Assembly: GCF_049243985.1 (NCBI RefSeq)
Contig: NC_135370.1
Location: 7,819,492-7,883,491 of the forward strand
Length of the DNA stretch: 64,000 nucleotides
DNA from: Paroedura picta
Taxonomy: Eukaryota; Chordata; Lepidosauria; Squamata; Gekkonidae
Direction: 5' to 3'
In this document: in pieces, positions 34,942-44,073 of the stretch
Numbering within the stretch: position 1 is the stretch's first letter
Layout: each line of letters begins with the position of its first letter
Made by a program: the position numbers and the translations under genes
The notes under the pieces: generated by a model
What the model saw: the letters and a program-made list of their open reading frames with translations, nothing else
What the model was told of the DNA's origin: nothing
Databases searched by the model: none

Positions 34942-37093
34942 CTAGAAATATAGCCTGCTGTATGAGGGATACAGTGGGCGCTAGGAACTCAGAGTTTGGC
35001 GCGTCCCGCGGCGACGGCTCTCCGCAGCGGCTCCCTGTGTCATTGGCTCTCAGTGGTGGCGGCGGAGGCAGGGAAGCCCCGGCAGCCGCGCTCTGCGTGG
35101 CTGCCAGGGGCTCCCTCGGGCGGCGGCCTGACACGGCGAGAGGCGCTTCGCCTCCACTCCGCTCGGCTGCCGGGGGCTCCCTCGGGCGGCGGCCTGACAC
35201 GGCGAGAGGCTCTTCGCCTCCGCTCCGCGCGGCTGCCGGGGGCTCCCTCGGGCGGCGGCCTGACACGGCGAGAGGCGCTTCGCCTCCGCTCCGCTCGGCT
35301 GCCGGGGGCTCCCTCGGGCGGCCGCCTGACACGGCGAGAGGCGCTTCGCCTCCGCTCCGCGCGGCTGCCGGGGGCTCCCTCGGGCGGCGGCCTGACACGG
35401 CGAGAGACGCTTCGCCTCCGCTCCGCTCGGCTGCCGGGGGCTCCCTCGGGCGGCCGCCTGACACGGCGAGAGGCGCTTCGCCTCCGCTCCGCGCGGCTGC
35501 CGGGGGCTCCCTCGGGCGGCGGCCTGACACGGCGAGAGGCGCTTCGCCTCCGCTCCGCCCGGCTGCCGGGGGCTCCCTCGGGCGGCCGCCTGACACGGCG
35601 AGAGGCGCTTCGCCTCCGCTCCGCGCGGCTGCCGGGGGCTCCCTCGGGCGGCGGCCTGACACGGCGAGAGGCGCTTCGCCTCCGCTCCGTCCGGCTGCCG
35701 GGGGCTCCCTCGGGCGGCGGCCTGACACGGCGAGAGGAGCTTCGCCTCCGCTCCGCTCGGCTGCCGGCGGCTCCCTCGGGCGGCCGCCTGACACGGCGAG
35801 AGGCGCTTCGCCTCCGCTCCGCCCGGCTGCCGGGGGCTCCCTCGGGCGGCGGCCTGACACGGCGAGAGGCGCTTCGCCTCCGCTCCGCCCGGCTGCCGGG
35901 GGCTCCCTCGGGCGGCCGCCTGACACGGCGAGAGGCGCTTCGCCTCCGCTCCGCGCGGCTGCCGGGGGCTCCCTCGGGCGGCGGCCTGACACGGCGAGAG
36001 GCGCTTCGCCTCCGCTCCGCTCGGCTGCCGGGGGCTCCCTCGGGCGGCCGCCTGACACGGCGAGAGGCGCTTCGCCTCCGCTCCGCGCGGCTGCCGGGGG
36101 CTCCCTCGGGCGGCGGCCTGACACGGCGAGAGGCGCTTCGCCTCCGCTCCGCCCGGCTGCCGGGGGCTCCCTCGGGCGGCGGCCTGACACGGCGAGAGGC
36201 GCTTCGCCTCCGCTCCGCCCGGCTGCCGGGGGCTCCCTCGGGCGGCGGCCTGACACGGCGAGAGGCGCTTCGCCTCCGCTCCGCTCGGCTGCCGGGGGCT
36301 CCCTCGGGCGGCCGCCTGACACGGCGAGAGGCGCTTCGCCTCCGCTCCGCGCGGCTGCCGGGGGCTCCCTCGGGCGGCGGCCTGACACGGCGAGAGGCGC
36401 TTCGCCTCCGCTCCGCCCGGCTGCCGGGGGCTCCCTCGGGCGGCGGCCTGACACGGCGAGAGGCGCTTCGCCTCCGCTCCGCCCGGCTGCCGGGGGCTCC
36501 CTCGGGCGGCGGCCTGACACGGCGAGAGGCGCTTCGCCTCCGCTCCGCCCGGCTGCCGGGGGCTCCCTCGGGCGGCGGCCTGACACGGCGAGAGGCGCTT
36601 CGCCTCCGCTCCGCGCGGCTGCCGGGGGCTCCCTCGGGCGGCGGCCTGACACGGCGAGAGGCGCTTCGCCTCCGCTCCGCTCGGCTGCCGGCGGCTCCCT
36701 CGGGCGGCTGCCTGACACGGCGAGAGGCGCTTCGCCTCCGCTCCGCTCGGCTGCCGGGGGCTCCCTCGGGCGGCGGCCTGACACGGCGAGAGGCGCTTCG
36801 CCTCCGCTCCGCGCGGCTGCGGGGGCTCCCTCGGGTGGCGGCCTGACGCGAAGCGCCTCTCACCGGGTCAGGCCGGGAGCAACTGCGAGCCACACTGCAC
36901 GCGGCTTGCAGTTGCTGGGGCTGGGAATCAGAGGGACCAATCGGCAGGCGCTTCGCGCCTGCCGATTGGTCCCTCCGATTGTCTGTCCAGAGGAAGGGTC
37001 CAATCCGGACCCTTCCTCATCACGGACACATCCCGCCCCAGAAGGCCTTAACGAATTATTTAGTCCGCGGTGCCCGTGGCACCGCGGGCGGTG
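34942..37093 (+). mobile_element. Hairpin-rich repeat family, copy B, with minisatellite
   Basis: Left end CTAGAAATATAGCCTGCTG with the imperfect 5' hairpin (34952-34979) and GGGCGCTAG; right end TTATTTAGTCCGCGG with the perfect 10-bp terminal hairpin CCGCGGTGCC (37065-37074) / GGCACCGCGG (37078-37087). Between them lie a 66-bp tandem array (35095-36848) and a 3' module with a perfect 21-bp-arm palindrome (36931-36951 / 36955-36975, loop TTC). The last ~220 bp match copy C at 45622-45846. It sits inside the AT-rich tail of a minus-strand LINE end. No transposase; class unknown. Confidence 0.75.
35095..36848. repeat. 66-bp GC-rich minisatellite, about 26.5 units
   Basis: Unit contains GGCTGCCGGGGGCTCCCTCG, GGCGGCGGCCTGACACGGCG, AGAGGCGCTTCGCCTCCGCT and CCGCNC. 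Each unit holds the inverted repeat GAGGCG-CTT-CGCCTC and about 12 CpGs. Two main variants (CGGCGGCC and CGGCCGCC) alternate in several stretches, so dimers of 132 bp also expanded. Because 66 is divisible by 3 and the unit lacks stops, three frames stay open for over 600 codons on the two strands (for example 34962-37175, 34996-36846 and 34931-36784 on the minus). These are not credible proteins: no start context, no domain, and all encode low-complexity Arg/Pro/Gly repeats. Confidence 0.97.
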
Positions 37094-37190
37094 TTTAGAT
37101 GTTTTAATTTATAAAACGCCGCTCTCGGGAATACCATCTTGCGGCAGTTTACCTGCTCTACCAGTCACCAGTTAAAGGATAAAAAGAAGA
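37094..37190 (-). mobile_element. LINE 3' end that received copy B
   Basis: TTTAGATGTTTTAATTTATA then AAACGCCGCTCTCGGGAATA and GCGGCAGTTTAC resemble a minus-strand LINE 3' terminus. Its AT-rich tail seems to continue at 34925-34941 (TCATATTTATTTATTTA), so copy B inserted into it. Confidence 0.5.
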
Positions 37191-37262
37191 CGATACCATT
37201 GGAGCCCACTTCCCCTGTTGCTCTTTAGGTTTACAGGCCCCTTTCTCCATGATGGAAACAGT

Positions 37263-37366
37263 AAATCATAGAATCATAGAATCATAGAATCATAGAGTTG
37301 GAAGGGGCCATACAGGCCATCTAGTCCAACCCCCTGCTCAACGCAGGATTAGCCCTAAGCTAAATC
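37263..37366 (-). mobile_element. CR1 3' end, young subfamily
   Basis: (AATCATAG)n octamers, then AGTTGGAAGGGGCCATACAG and CAACCCCCTGCTCAACGCAG, the same 3' UTR as 41571 and 50176. 5' truncated after about 100 bp. Confidence 0.93.
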
Positions 37367-37437
37367 CTACACACAACAAAATTGTGTGGGAAAAGGCTCA
37401 AGCTGGGTGCACTTCTTGGTCTACCTTCTCATGCTTA

Positions 37438-38100
37438 CAGATGTGGATGTGCAAAATGCCATCAAGTAGCAGCTGATTTAGAGTGATCCCAGCAAGGGGC
37501 ATCCTAGGCAAGTGAGAAGCAGAGGTGGTTGGCCATTGCTAAGGATGCCAGACTCCCACTGGGCCCAGGGGAAACCTCACTTTGGCACCTTCCCTTGCTT
37601 TATGGATCCCCCATTTCCCCGCTCCAAACTCGCAGAGACACTGCTCACTGCCTTTGCACATGCTCACTCCCTCTGAAATTCACAGAGCCAGTATTTGACA
37701 ACTCACACACCCCCATTTCCTCCCACCTGAAACTTGAAGAGCCAGAATTTGACAACTCAACAGCTCCTCCCCACCCAAAACTTTCTGGTGAAGGGGAGCT
37801 AATATATGCAATGGTAGTTGGCAGTGTCTGGGGAAGACCCTTGTCTGCTGGCTCTGAGTTTTGAGGAGAGAGTGTCCATTCTGGTGTGGAGCCATAAGGT
37901 TTTGCCCAAAACCCAGAGTGTTGCCTCTGAGTGATGTCAGCATGTCAGGGAGCTCCCAACCACACGCTCAAATCCCACTGCCATTGGCCCACTTCCACCT
38001 GGCCACCCTAGCCATTTCCTTCTTCTCCAGTGCCTTCCCTGGGGGTACTCTTTGCCAAGTACTGACCCTACTTAGCCTCTGAGATCTGATGGGACCATGC
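37438..38100 (-). mobile_element. 5S-rRNA-derived SINE, split by about 490 bp
   Basis: Right part (38053-38098) CCAAGTACTGACCCTACTTA then GCCTCTGAGATCTGATGGGA is the reverse complement of the 5S rRNA-like promoter head. Left part (37438-37540), AATGCCATCAAGTAGCAGCT ... GCAAGTGAGAAGCAGAGGTGG and TGGCCATTGCT, is the body of the same SINE family. The DNA between (about 37541-38030) is not part of the known SINE; its identity is unknown. Confidence 0.6.
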
Positions 38101-40007
38101 TGCTTCCCCTCCCCAGGCCTGCACACAGCTTCTTGAAGAAGGAAAAAAACCTGAATTCCGCAGAGCTTCAAATAACCGCTACAGAACAACACACACCATT
38201 TAAGGACATATTTTAGATTTCATAAAGAAGGAATGCAAACATTCCTGGATGTCATGGTCTGTTCTAATAACGAATAATACACACTGAACAGATTTCCCAC
38301 GGCTGAGCTCTCCTGGGTGCTACAGAAAAGATGCAGAGGTTTTGTATGTGTGCGGGGAAAGGATCTTTAAAGGATTAGAGCATTAGCATATTAGCATACT
38401 TCCCTTGTGGGTCAAAATAATCTCCCTCTCCTGACTCTTCCAACCACATTGCTTCATGATGTTACAGCAATGCAAATATCCCAGCTGTGCGTACGCGCAC
38501 ATAGCTGGACACTGCAGAGCACATTAATGCCAAAATAAATATTTTAAGACTTGTTCCACCTTGTCCGAAACACATACACACACAGTCCGGAGAGGATCCT
38601 TGGCCAGATCACCTCCCCCCTCCCCCCAATGTTTTTGTAACTCAGACAAAATATAATCCTGGCCTTCCCTTCAACCCACACACTTTCTGGCAATCACAAC
38701 ACAGGTTTCTGGGCTCCACATGCTGGGGGAAGAGAGGACGTAAACATGGCAGTGCTCAGCCACTGGTGCAAAGAAGAGGAATGTCATGACATAAATATAT
38801 CAACTCAATGGTTTCCAACAGCTATAAGGAAAAGCAGCTCTATAAAGGATGAATGCCTTGAAGAGAACTCTAGGGAGGGGAAGTGCAGAGGCTGGAGCCC
38901 CAAGCCATCAGGGATAAAAGGTGGCCAAATTATTCTAACAATAATGTACAGGGCCTGTACTTCCCCTCATCCTAAATCTGGCAAATACTCATTGTCCTGT
39001 TTTGCATGCATTACTGTATATAATGGGGTTTCCACACACACTGTATAACATACTTTCAATTCACTTTCAATGCACTTTGCAACTTGGGTCTTTTTTGCAC
39101 TGATGATTTTCTTCATGTTCTCAGTGTGTTTGCCCCAGGATTTTTTTAGTCGCTCTGCTGTTCAGTTGCAGTATCCATTTTGTAAAAACCAGAGCTGTTC
39201 GTTTTTTTTTCTGCAACCATTTAGCACTTGGTTTGGTGTGAATTCAGCTATCCTGTGCCATATTTAAGAATGGTTTTGGAGCATTTCTCCCCCACCTCCT
39301 CTTCTTCAACGGAATAAAATGGAAATCATAGCCCTTTCTTTGGTCTGTTTTACCCTGCCCCATTCTGCTTACTTCCGCCACCCTGATCACACTACACTCC
39401 ACCCCCACCCCCAGTGGAATTGGCCCTCCCATCATGCTCCAACCTCCCTCTTGCTCCCAACCCTTTGATATTCTTTTCTTGCTTTCCCCCCTGTTACCCT
39501 ACTGTAGGTGCTCTCACGTTTGTCTGGGGGAGTAATACCGATGGGTAATCTCCCATCTGGGAAAAAGGAAAAAGGAGGACCTAAGAAGAAAGGTAATGTC
39601 TGTATATTTCGTGTTGTTTGCATGTGCCATGGTTAAAATGCCATCCATTCTGCTGATTAACACTCTATGGAAAAAATTGTTTTAAAAAGTCCCTGGGATT
39701 ATAAGCAAGCAATATTTTAAAACAACAACCCGCCCACCCACCCATGGCAGATGATTAGAATGGAGCATGCAAAGTTAACTTCTGTGGCTGACAGATGCCA
39801 CACAACAATTGACAAGACCAGGTTTTTGTGTATGCATGTTAACAAACAGATGCAAAGTCCCCTTTTTATCCCAAAAAGATGCCTTTCTTTGAATCTCCTT
39901 TCACCCAATCTCCTCCATTTCTAGTGCACTCAGGGAAGGAACAATACAAAAAAGCGAACCCCGGTCTTCAGCACCTTTCTTGACTCGGTGCCTGCCTCAT
40001 CACCCCC
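38101..40007. other. Intronic DNA, nothing recognised
   Basis: No exon, RNA gene or clear repeat seen. Short frames on both strands without motifs. Confidence 0.4.
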
Positions 40008-40610
40008 AGTTCATGAACAGCACTCTGGTTCCAAACAGCAGCTTGCTCAGTGTGAGTCCCTTGCATTTTCCTTCCTTTCTGCGTGCTTCCCCCAGCTCCC
40101 TCGGGGAGGGTGGGAAGAAAGGGGTCCCTGTTCCAAATGGGGTGGGTAGGTGATTATCAGGGTGGGGATCTCTAGGGAAAGCCACTCCAGGCTGTTCGCT
40201 GGTTGGATTCCAGTTTGCTCACTAAGTGCTGGCTGTTTTGCAATGCATTGGTGGCTTCCTTCTTCAAGCAGAGCTTGGAGGGGAGGGAGACACAGTCTGA
40301 GGAAGGTGTGGAGGAGTGACTGCTGAGTTCCAAGCTGGAACCCAAGGCTCCCAAGGCAGACTTTGCCTTTGCTATGCCATTGCCAACTAGGGAGGACATG
40401 ACCATGGAGAGGTGGGGCTGCTGCTGTACAGCACCACCAACACCATGTAGGGGCTACTGAGAAGCCAAGGATGCGTGGCACTGAAGAAGCATTGCCAGTA
40501 AACTGAGCTGCTGGCTGCCATTGACGAAGCAGCGGCAATCATGTAGGTGTAGGGGAAACTGAAGAGGCTACCAAAGAGAGACATGATCGAGCCCAGCAGG
40601 AAGAAAGGAA
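40008..40610 (-). other. Unrecognised open region, possible degraded retrocopy
   Basis: Overlapping minus-strand frames (40538-40047, 163 aa; 40405-40172, 77 aa; the non-repeat end of 40758-40387) give non-repetitive protein-like text, such as GSIMSLFGSLFSFPYTYM and GNGIAKAKSALGALGSSLEL. They could be one decayed coding sequence with a frame change near 40.4 kb, or chance. I do not recognise a family and see no splice-bounded exon. It could equally be part of an uncharacterised repeat. Confidence 0.2.
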
Positions 40611-40620
40611 GCCATAAACA

Positions 40621-40624
<4 letters not shown>

Positions 40625-40710
<86 letters not shown>

Positions 40711-40714
40711 ACAG
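40625..40714. repeat. (TC)n(AC)n compound microsatellite
   Basis: About 30 TC units run directly into about 14 CA units. Poly Arg-Glu and Ser-Leu frames over it are artefacts. Confidence 0.97.
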
Positions 40715-41072
40715 GGCTTATCATACAAAGTCTGTCTCATAACACCTGATACTCCCAATGAGGGTAGAGCCAGACATCCTGGTTTTCCAGTGGGGAAAAA
40801 GAGGCACTGCTGATCCCCAGTTCTTGATCACTGTTGTATCATCTGCATTGCACATGTCAATGAGCAAGACAGGACTACAAGGGTCGCTTTGCTGAGTTTA
40901 GTAAGAACAACTACATAATAGCCTTGGGAAAGATTTTCCCCCTCAATGTATCCAGAACTTTAGTTGCTGCTACTCTACAGCTTGGAAGGCTCTTATGTGA
41001 TGGCCATGACCTTAGACATTCTCCCAAGATCCTAGTTCTGGTGAGCTCCATGAAATGGGGACATCGATGACA

Positions 41073-41560
41073 TGTGTGTTCAGTTTTGGGCACCACAACT
41101 GAAGAAAGAGGTAGAGAAACTGGAGCGTGTCCAGAAGAGGGCTACGAAGATGATGAGGGGTTTGGAGAGCAAGTCAGATGAGGAAAGGTTGAGGGTCTGT
41201 TCAGCCTTGAGAGAAGATGGCTAAGAGGTGACATGATAACCATCTTCAAATACTTGAAGGGTTATCATAGAGAAGATGGAGTTTCAGAGGGTCGGACCAG
41301 AACCAAAGGGTTTAAATTAATTCAAAGAATTTTCAGCTAAATATCTGGAAGAAATTCCTGACAGTGGCTCCTCAGTGGAACAGGCTTCCTAAGGGGATGG
41401 TGGTTTTCTCTAAATAGAGGCTAGATAGTCATTGACAGAAATGCTGTTTTCGTGAACTTAGGCAGATTGTGAGTGGGTGGGCAGGATGTGCCAGTGTTTG
41501 TCCCTTGTGGCCCTTCCTTGCATATCCAGGGAATTGCTAATTGCCAGTGTGGGATGGTAA
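41073..41560 (+). mobile_element. CR1 LINE 3' portion, older, frame-broken
   Basis: GTGTTCAGTTTTGGGCACCA, GGAGCGTGTCCAGAAGAGGG, AAGAGGTGACATGATAACCA and CTCAGTGGAACAGGCTTCCT follow the C-terminal CR1 coding order. No intact frame. It meets the next CR1, on the opposite strand, almost tail to tail. Confidence 0.85.
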
Positions 41561-41570
41561 GTGAATTTAG

Positions 41571-43345
41571 AATCATAGAATCATAGAGTTGGAAGGGGCC
41601 ATACAGGCCATCTAGTCCAACCCCCTGCTCTATGCAGGATCAGCCCTAAGCATCCTAAAGCATCCAAGAAAAGTGTGTATCCAACCTTTGCTTGAAGACT
41701 GCCAGTGAGGGGGAGCTCAACACCTCCTTAGGCAGCCTATTCCACTGCTGAACTACTCTGACTGTGAAAAATTCTTTCCTGATATCTAGCCTACATCGTT
41801 GTACTTGAAGTTTAAACCCATTACTGCATGTCCTCTCCTCTGCAGCCAACAGAAACAGCATCCTGCCCTCCTCCAAGTGACAACCTATCAAATACTTAAA
41901 GAGGGCTATCATGTCCCCTCTCAACCTCCTTTTCTCCAGGCTGAACATTCCCAAGTCCCTCAACCTATCTTCATAGGGCTTGGTCCCTTGGCCCCAGAAC
42001 ATCTTCGTCGCTCTCCTCTGTACCCTTTCAATTTTATCTACGTCCTTCTTGAAGTGAGGCCTCCAGAACTGCACACAGTACTCCAAGTGTGGTCTGACCA
42101 GTGACGTATACAATGGGACTATGATATCTTGTGATTTTGATGTGATTCCCCTGTTGATACAGCACAAAATGCCATTCGCCTTTTTTACCGCTGCATCACA
42201 CTGCCTGCTCATGTTTAGTTTACAATCCACAAGTACCCCAAGGTCTCGTTCACACACAGTGTTACCTAGAAGCGTATCCCCCATCCAGTAGGCATGCTTT
42301 TCATTTTTCTGACCCAGATGCAGAACTTTACACTTATCGTTATTAAATTGCGTCTTGTTCTCATTTGCCCATTTTTCCATTGTGTTCAGATCTCGTTGAA
42401 CTCTGTCTCTATCTTCCGGAATATTTGCCAGTCCTCCCAATTTGGTGTCATCTGCAAACTTGATAAGTAGTCCCTCCACCCCATTATCTAGATCATTAAT
42501 CAATATGTTAAAAAGTACCGGGCCGAGCACCGAGCCCTGAGGTACCCCGCTACTCACCTCTCTCCAGTCTGATGAAACACCATTGACAACAACTCTTTGA
42601 GTGTGGTTCTCTAACCAATTCCCTATCCACCTGACTGTCTGAAAATCCAGATTGCAGTCCTTCAACTTATCCATCAGAACATCATGGGGAACCTTGTCAA
42701 AAGCTTTACTAAAATCCAAGTAAATGACATCAACTGAATTTTCCCGATCCAGCAAACCTGTTACTTGGTCAAAAAAGGAAACTAGTTTGGTCTGGCAGGA
42801 CCTGTTGGAGACAAATCCATGCTGACTTCCTTGGATCACCAAATTGTCCTCCAGATGTTTGCAGATCGCTCCCTTTAATATCTGCTCCATTATCTCCCCC
42901 ACAACAGAGGTCAGACTCACTGGTCTGTAGTTTCCCGGGTCATCCTTCCTCCCTTTTTTGAAGATCGGAATAACGTTTGCTCTCTTCCAGTCCTCCGGGA
43001 CATCTCCAGTCCTTAAAGAGGTTCCGAAGATGATGGACAAGGGCTGTGCAAGTTCCCTGGAAAGTTCTTTGAGCACTCTCGGGTGCATTTCATCTGGACC
43101 AGGGGATTTGAACTCATCCAGTGCAGCTAAATGCCTCTCGACAACCTCTCTATCCACCCAGACACTATCCTTTGGCTACGGCCATCTCTAGATGTGCCTA
43201 AACACATCTAGTGGGAAAAAACAGATGTAAAATAGGCACTAAGCCTTTCTGCTTTCTCTGCATCTTCCGTTAGAGTTTGTTAGAGTTAGAGTTTGTCCAT
43301 CCGCACCCAACAGTGGGCCTATTGCCTCCTTTAATTTCCTCCAGG
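41571..43345 (-). mobile_element. CR1 LINE, 5' truncated, with 500-aa open frame
   Basis: Young-subfamily octamer tail at 41571, 3' UTR, then the RT frame. Upstream (43160-43345) the sequence keeps CTTTCTGCTTTCTCTGCATC and CGCACCCAACAGTGGGCCTA but has small deletions and a repeated GTTAGAGTTTGTTAGAGTTA segment before it stops. The endonuclease and ORF1 are absent. Confidence 0.95.
41655..43157 (-). CDS. CR1 ORF2 RT plus linker, 500 aa, intact frame
   Basis: Longest uninterrupted CR1 frame here. It begins in the linker upstream of the RT (MDREVVERHLAALDEFKSPG, then DEMHPRVLKELSRELAQPL) and runs through the palm motifs DFSKAFDKVPHDVL, SSGVPQGSVLGPVLFNI and KFADDTKLGG to the C-terminal SPSLAVFKQRLDTHFSW. 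FADD is preserved. The apparent start Met is internal to the native ORF2. One palm-region change is LINDLDNGVEG where other copies have NDLDEGVEG. Same strand as VWC2L, in its intron, so it would be transcribed only as intron RNA. Non-autonomous because the endonuclease is lost. Confidence 0.9.
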   Translation of the reverse strand: MDREVVERHLAALDEFKSPGPDEMHPRVLKELSRELAQPLSIIFGTSLRTGDVPEDWKRANVIPIFKKGRKDDPGNYRPVSLTSVVGEIMEQILKGAICKHLEDNLVIQGSQHGFVSNRSCQTKLVSFFDQVTGLLDRENSVDVIYLDFSKAFDKVPHDVLMDKLKDCNLDFQTVRWIGNWLENHTQRVVVNGVSSDWREVSSGVPQGSVLGPVLFNILINDLDNGVEGLLIKFADDTKLGGLANIPEDRDRVQRDLNTMEKWANENKTQFNNDKCKVLHLGQKNEKHAYWMGDTLLGNTVCERDLGVLVDCKLNMSRQCDAAVKKANGILCCINRGITSKSQDIIVPLYTSLVRPHLEYCVQFWRPHFKKDVDKIERVQRRATKMFWGQGTKPYEDRLRDLGMFSLEKRRLRGDMIALFKYLIGCHLEEGRMLFLLAAEERTCSNGFKLQVQRCRLDIRKEFFTVRVVQQWNRLPKEVLSSPSLAVFKQRLDTHFSWML

Positions 43346-43359
43346 CCAGGCTGGATTCT

Positions 43360-43505
43360 GGAGTTTTTTGGTGATGGGGTCGGGGGGATCACTTTGGTAT
43401 GAAATTGAGGTCAGTGTGGGTGGGCAGGTAGTTGTGAGTTCTTGCATTGTGCAGGGGGTTGGACTAAATGACTCTGGAGGTCCCTTCCAGCTTTATGATT
43501 CTATG
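43360..43505 (+). mobile_element. CR1 3' end, older subfamily
   Basis: GAAATTGAGGTCAGTGTGGG, GTGCAGGGGGTTGGACTAAA and TTATGATTCTATGA: the same subfamily as 22608 and 58195. Confidence 0.85.
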
Positions 43506-43705
43506 ACATGAACCAATGACATCAGTGAGAGGTTCACGAAGGAGCTTAATAGAAATATGCCCCCTTGGGTAAGATTCTGCTACAAAATGCAGCACCTAAG
43601 ACAAACCATGAGAAGGCCGAATCTGATTTGGGGAACTTTTACCTCCCCCATTTATTTCTATTCTTTTCCAACTCCTCTTTCCATATGTTTCTCATGGGAT
43701 GACTT

Positions 43706-43990
43706 GTAAAGGTAAAGGTATCCCCTGTGCAAGCACCGGGTCATGTCTGACCCTTGGGGTGACGCCCTCCAGCGTTTTCATGGCAGACTCTATACGGTGG
43801 GTTTGCCAGTGCCTTCCCCAGTCATTACCGTTTACCCCCCAGAAAGCTGGGTACTCATTTTACCGACCTCGGAGGGATGGAAGGCTGAGTCAACCTTGAG
43901 CCGGCTGCTGGGATTGAACTCCCAGCCTCATGGGCAGAGCTTCAGACTGCATGTCTGCTGCCTTACCACTCTGTGCCACAAGAGGCTCTT
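43706..43990 (-). mobile_element. Sauria-type SINE with target-site duplication
   Basis: GTAAAGGTAAAGGTATCCCC at left, CCTCCAGCGTTTTCATGGCA, GGGATTGAACTCCCAGCC, then the tRNA-like head ending CACAAGAGGCTCTT. Perfect 9-bp duplications GGATGACTT lie at 43697-43705 and 43991-43999. Confidence 0.92.
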
Positions 43991-44073
43991 GGATGACTTC
44001 TCCCTCCCTAATAAAAGAGACACTGGTTATACCTGTGCTGGGGAATTCTGAGCATTGCCCTTTTATACATATA

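Noticed and set aside
34931-37175. Four very long open frames (616-737 codons) on both strands
   Set aside because: They are a by-product of a stop-free 66-bp tandem unit (divisible by 3). All encode low-complexity repeats, overlap in different frames and strands, and lack any domain or gene structure.
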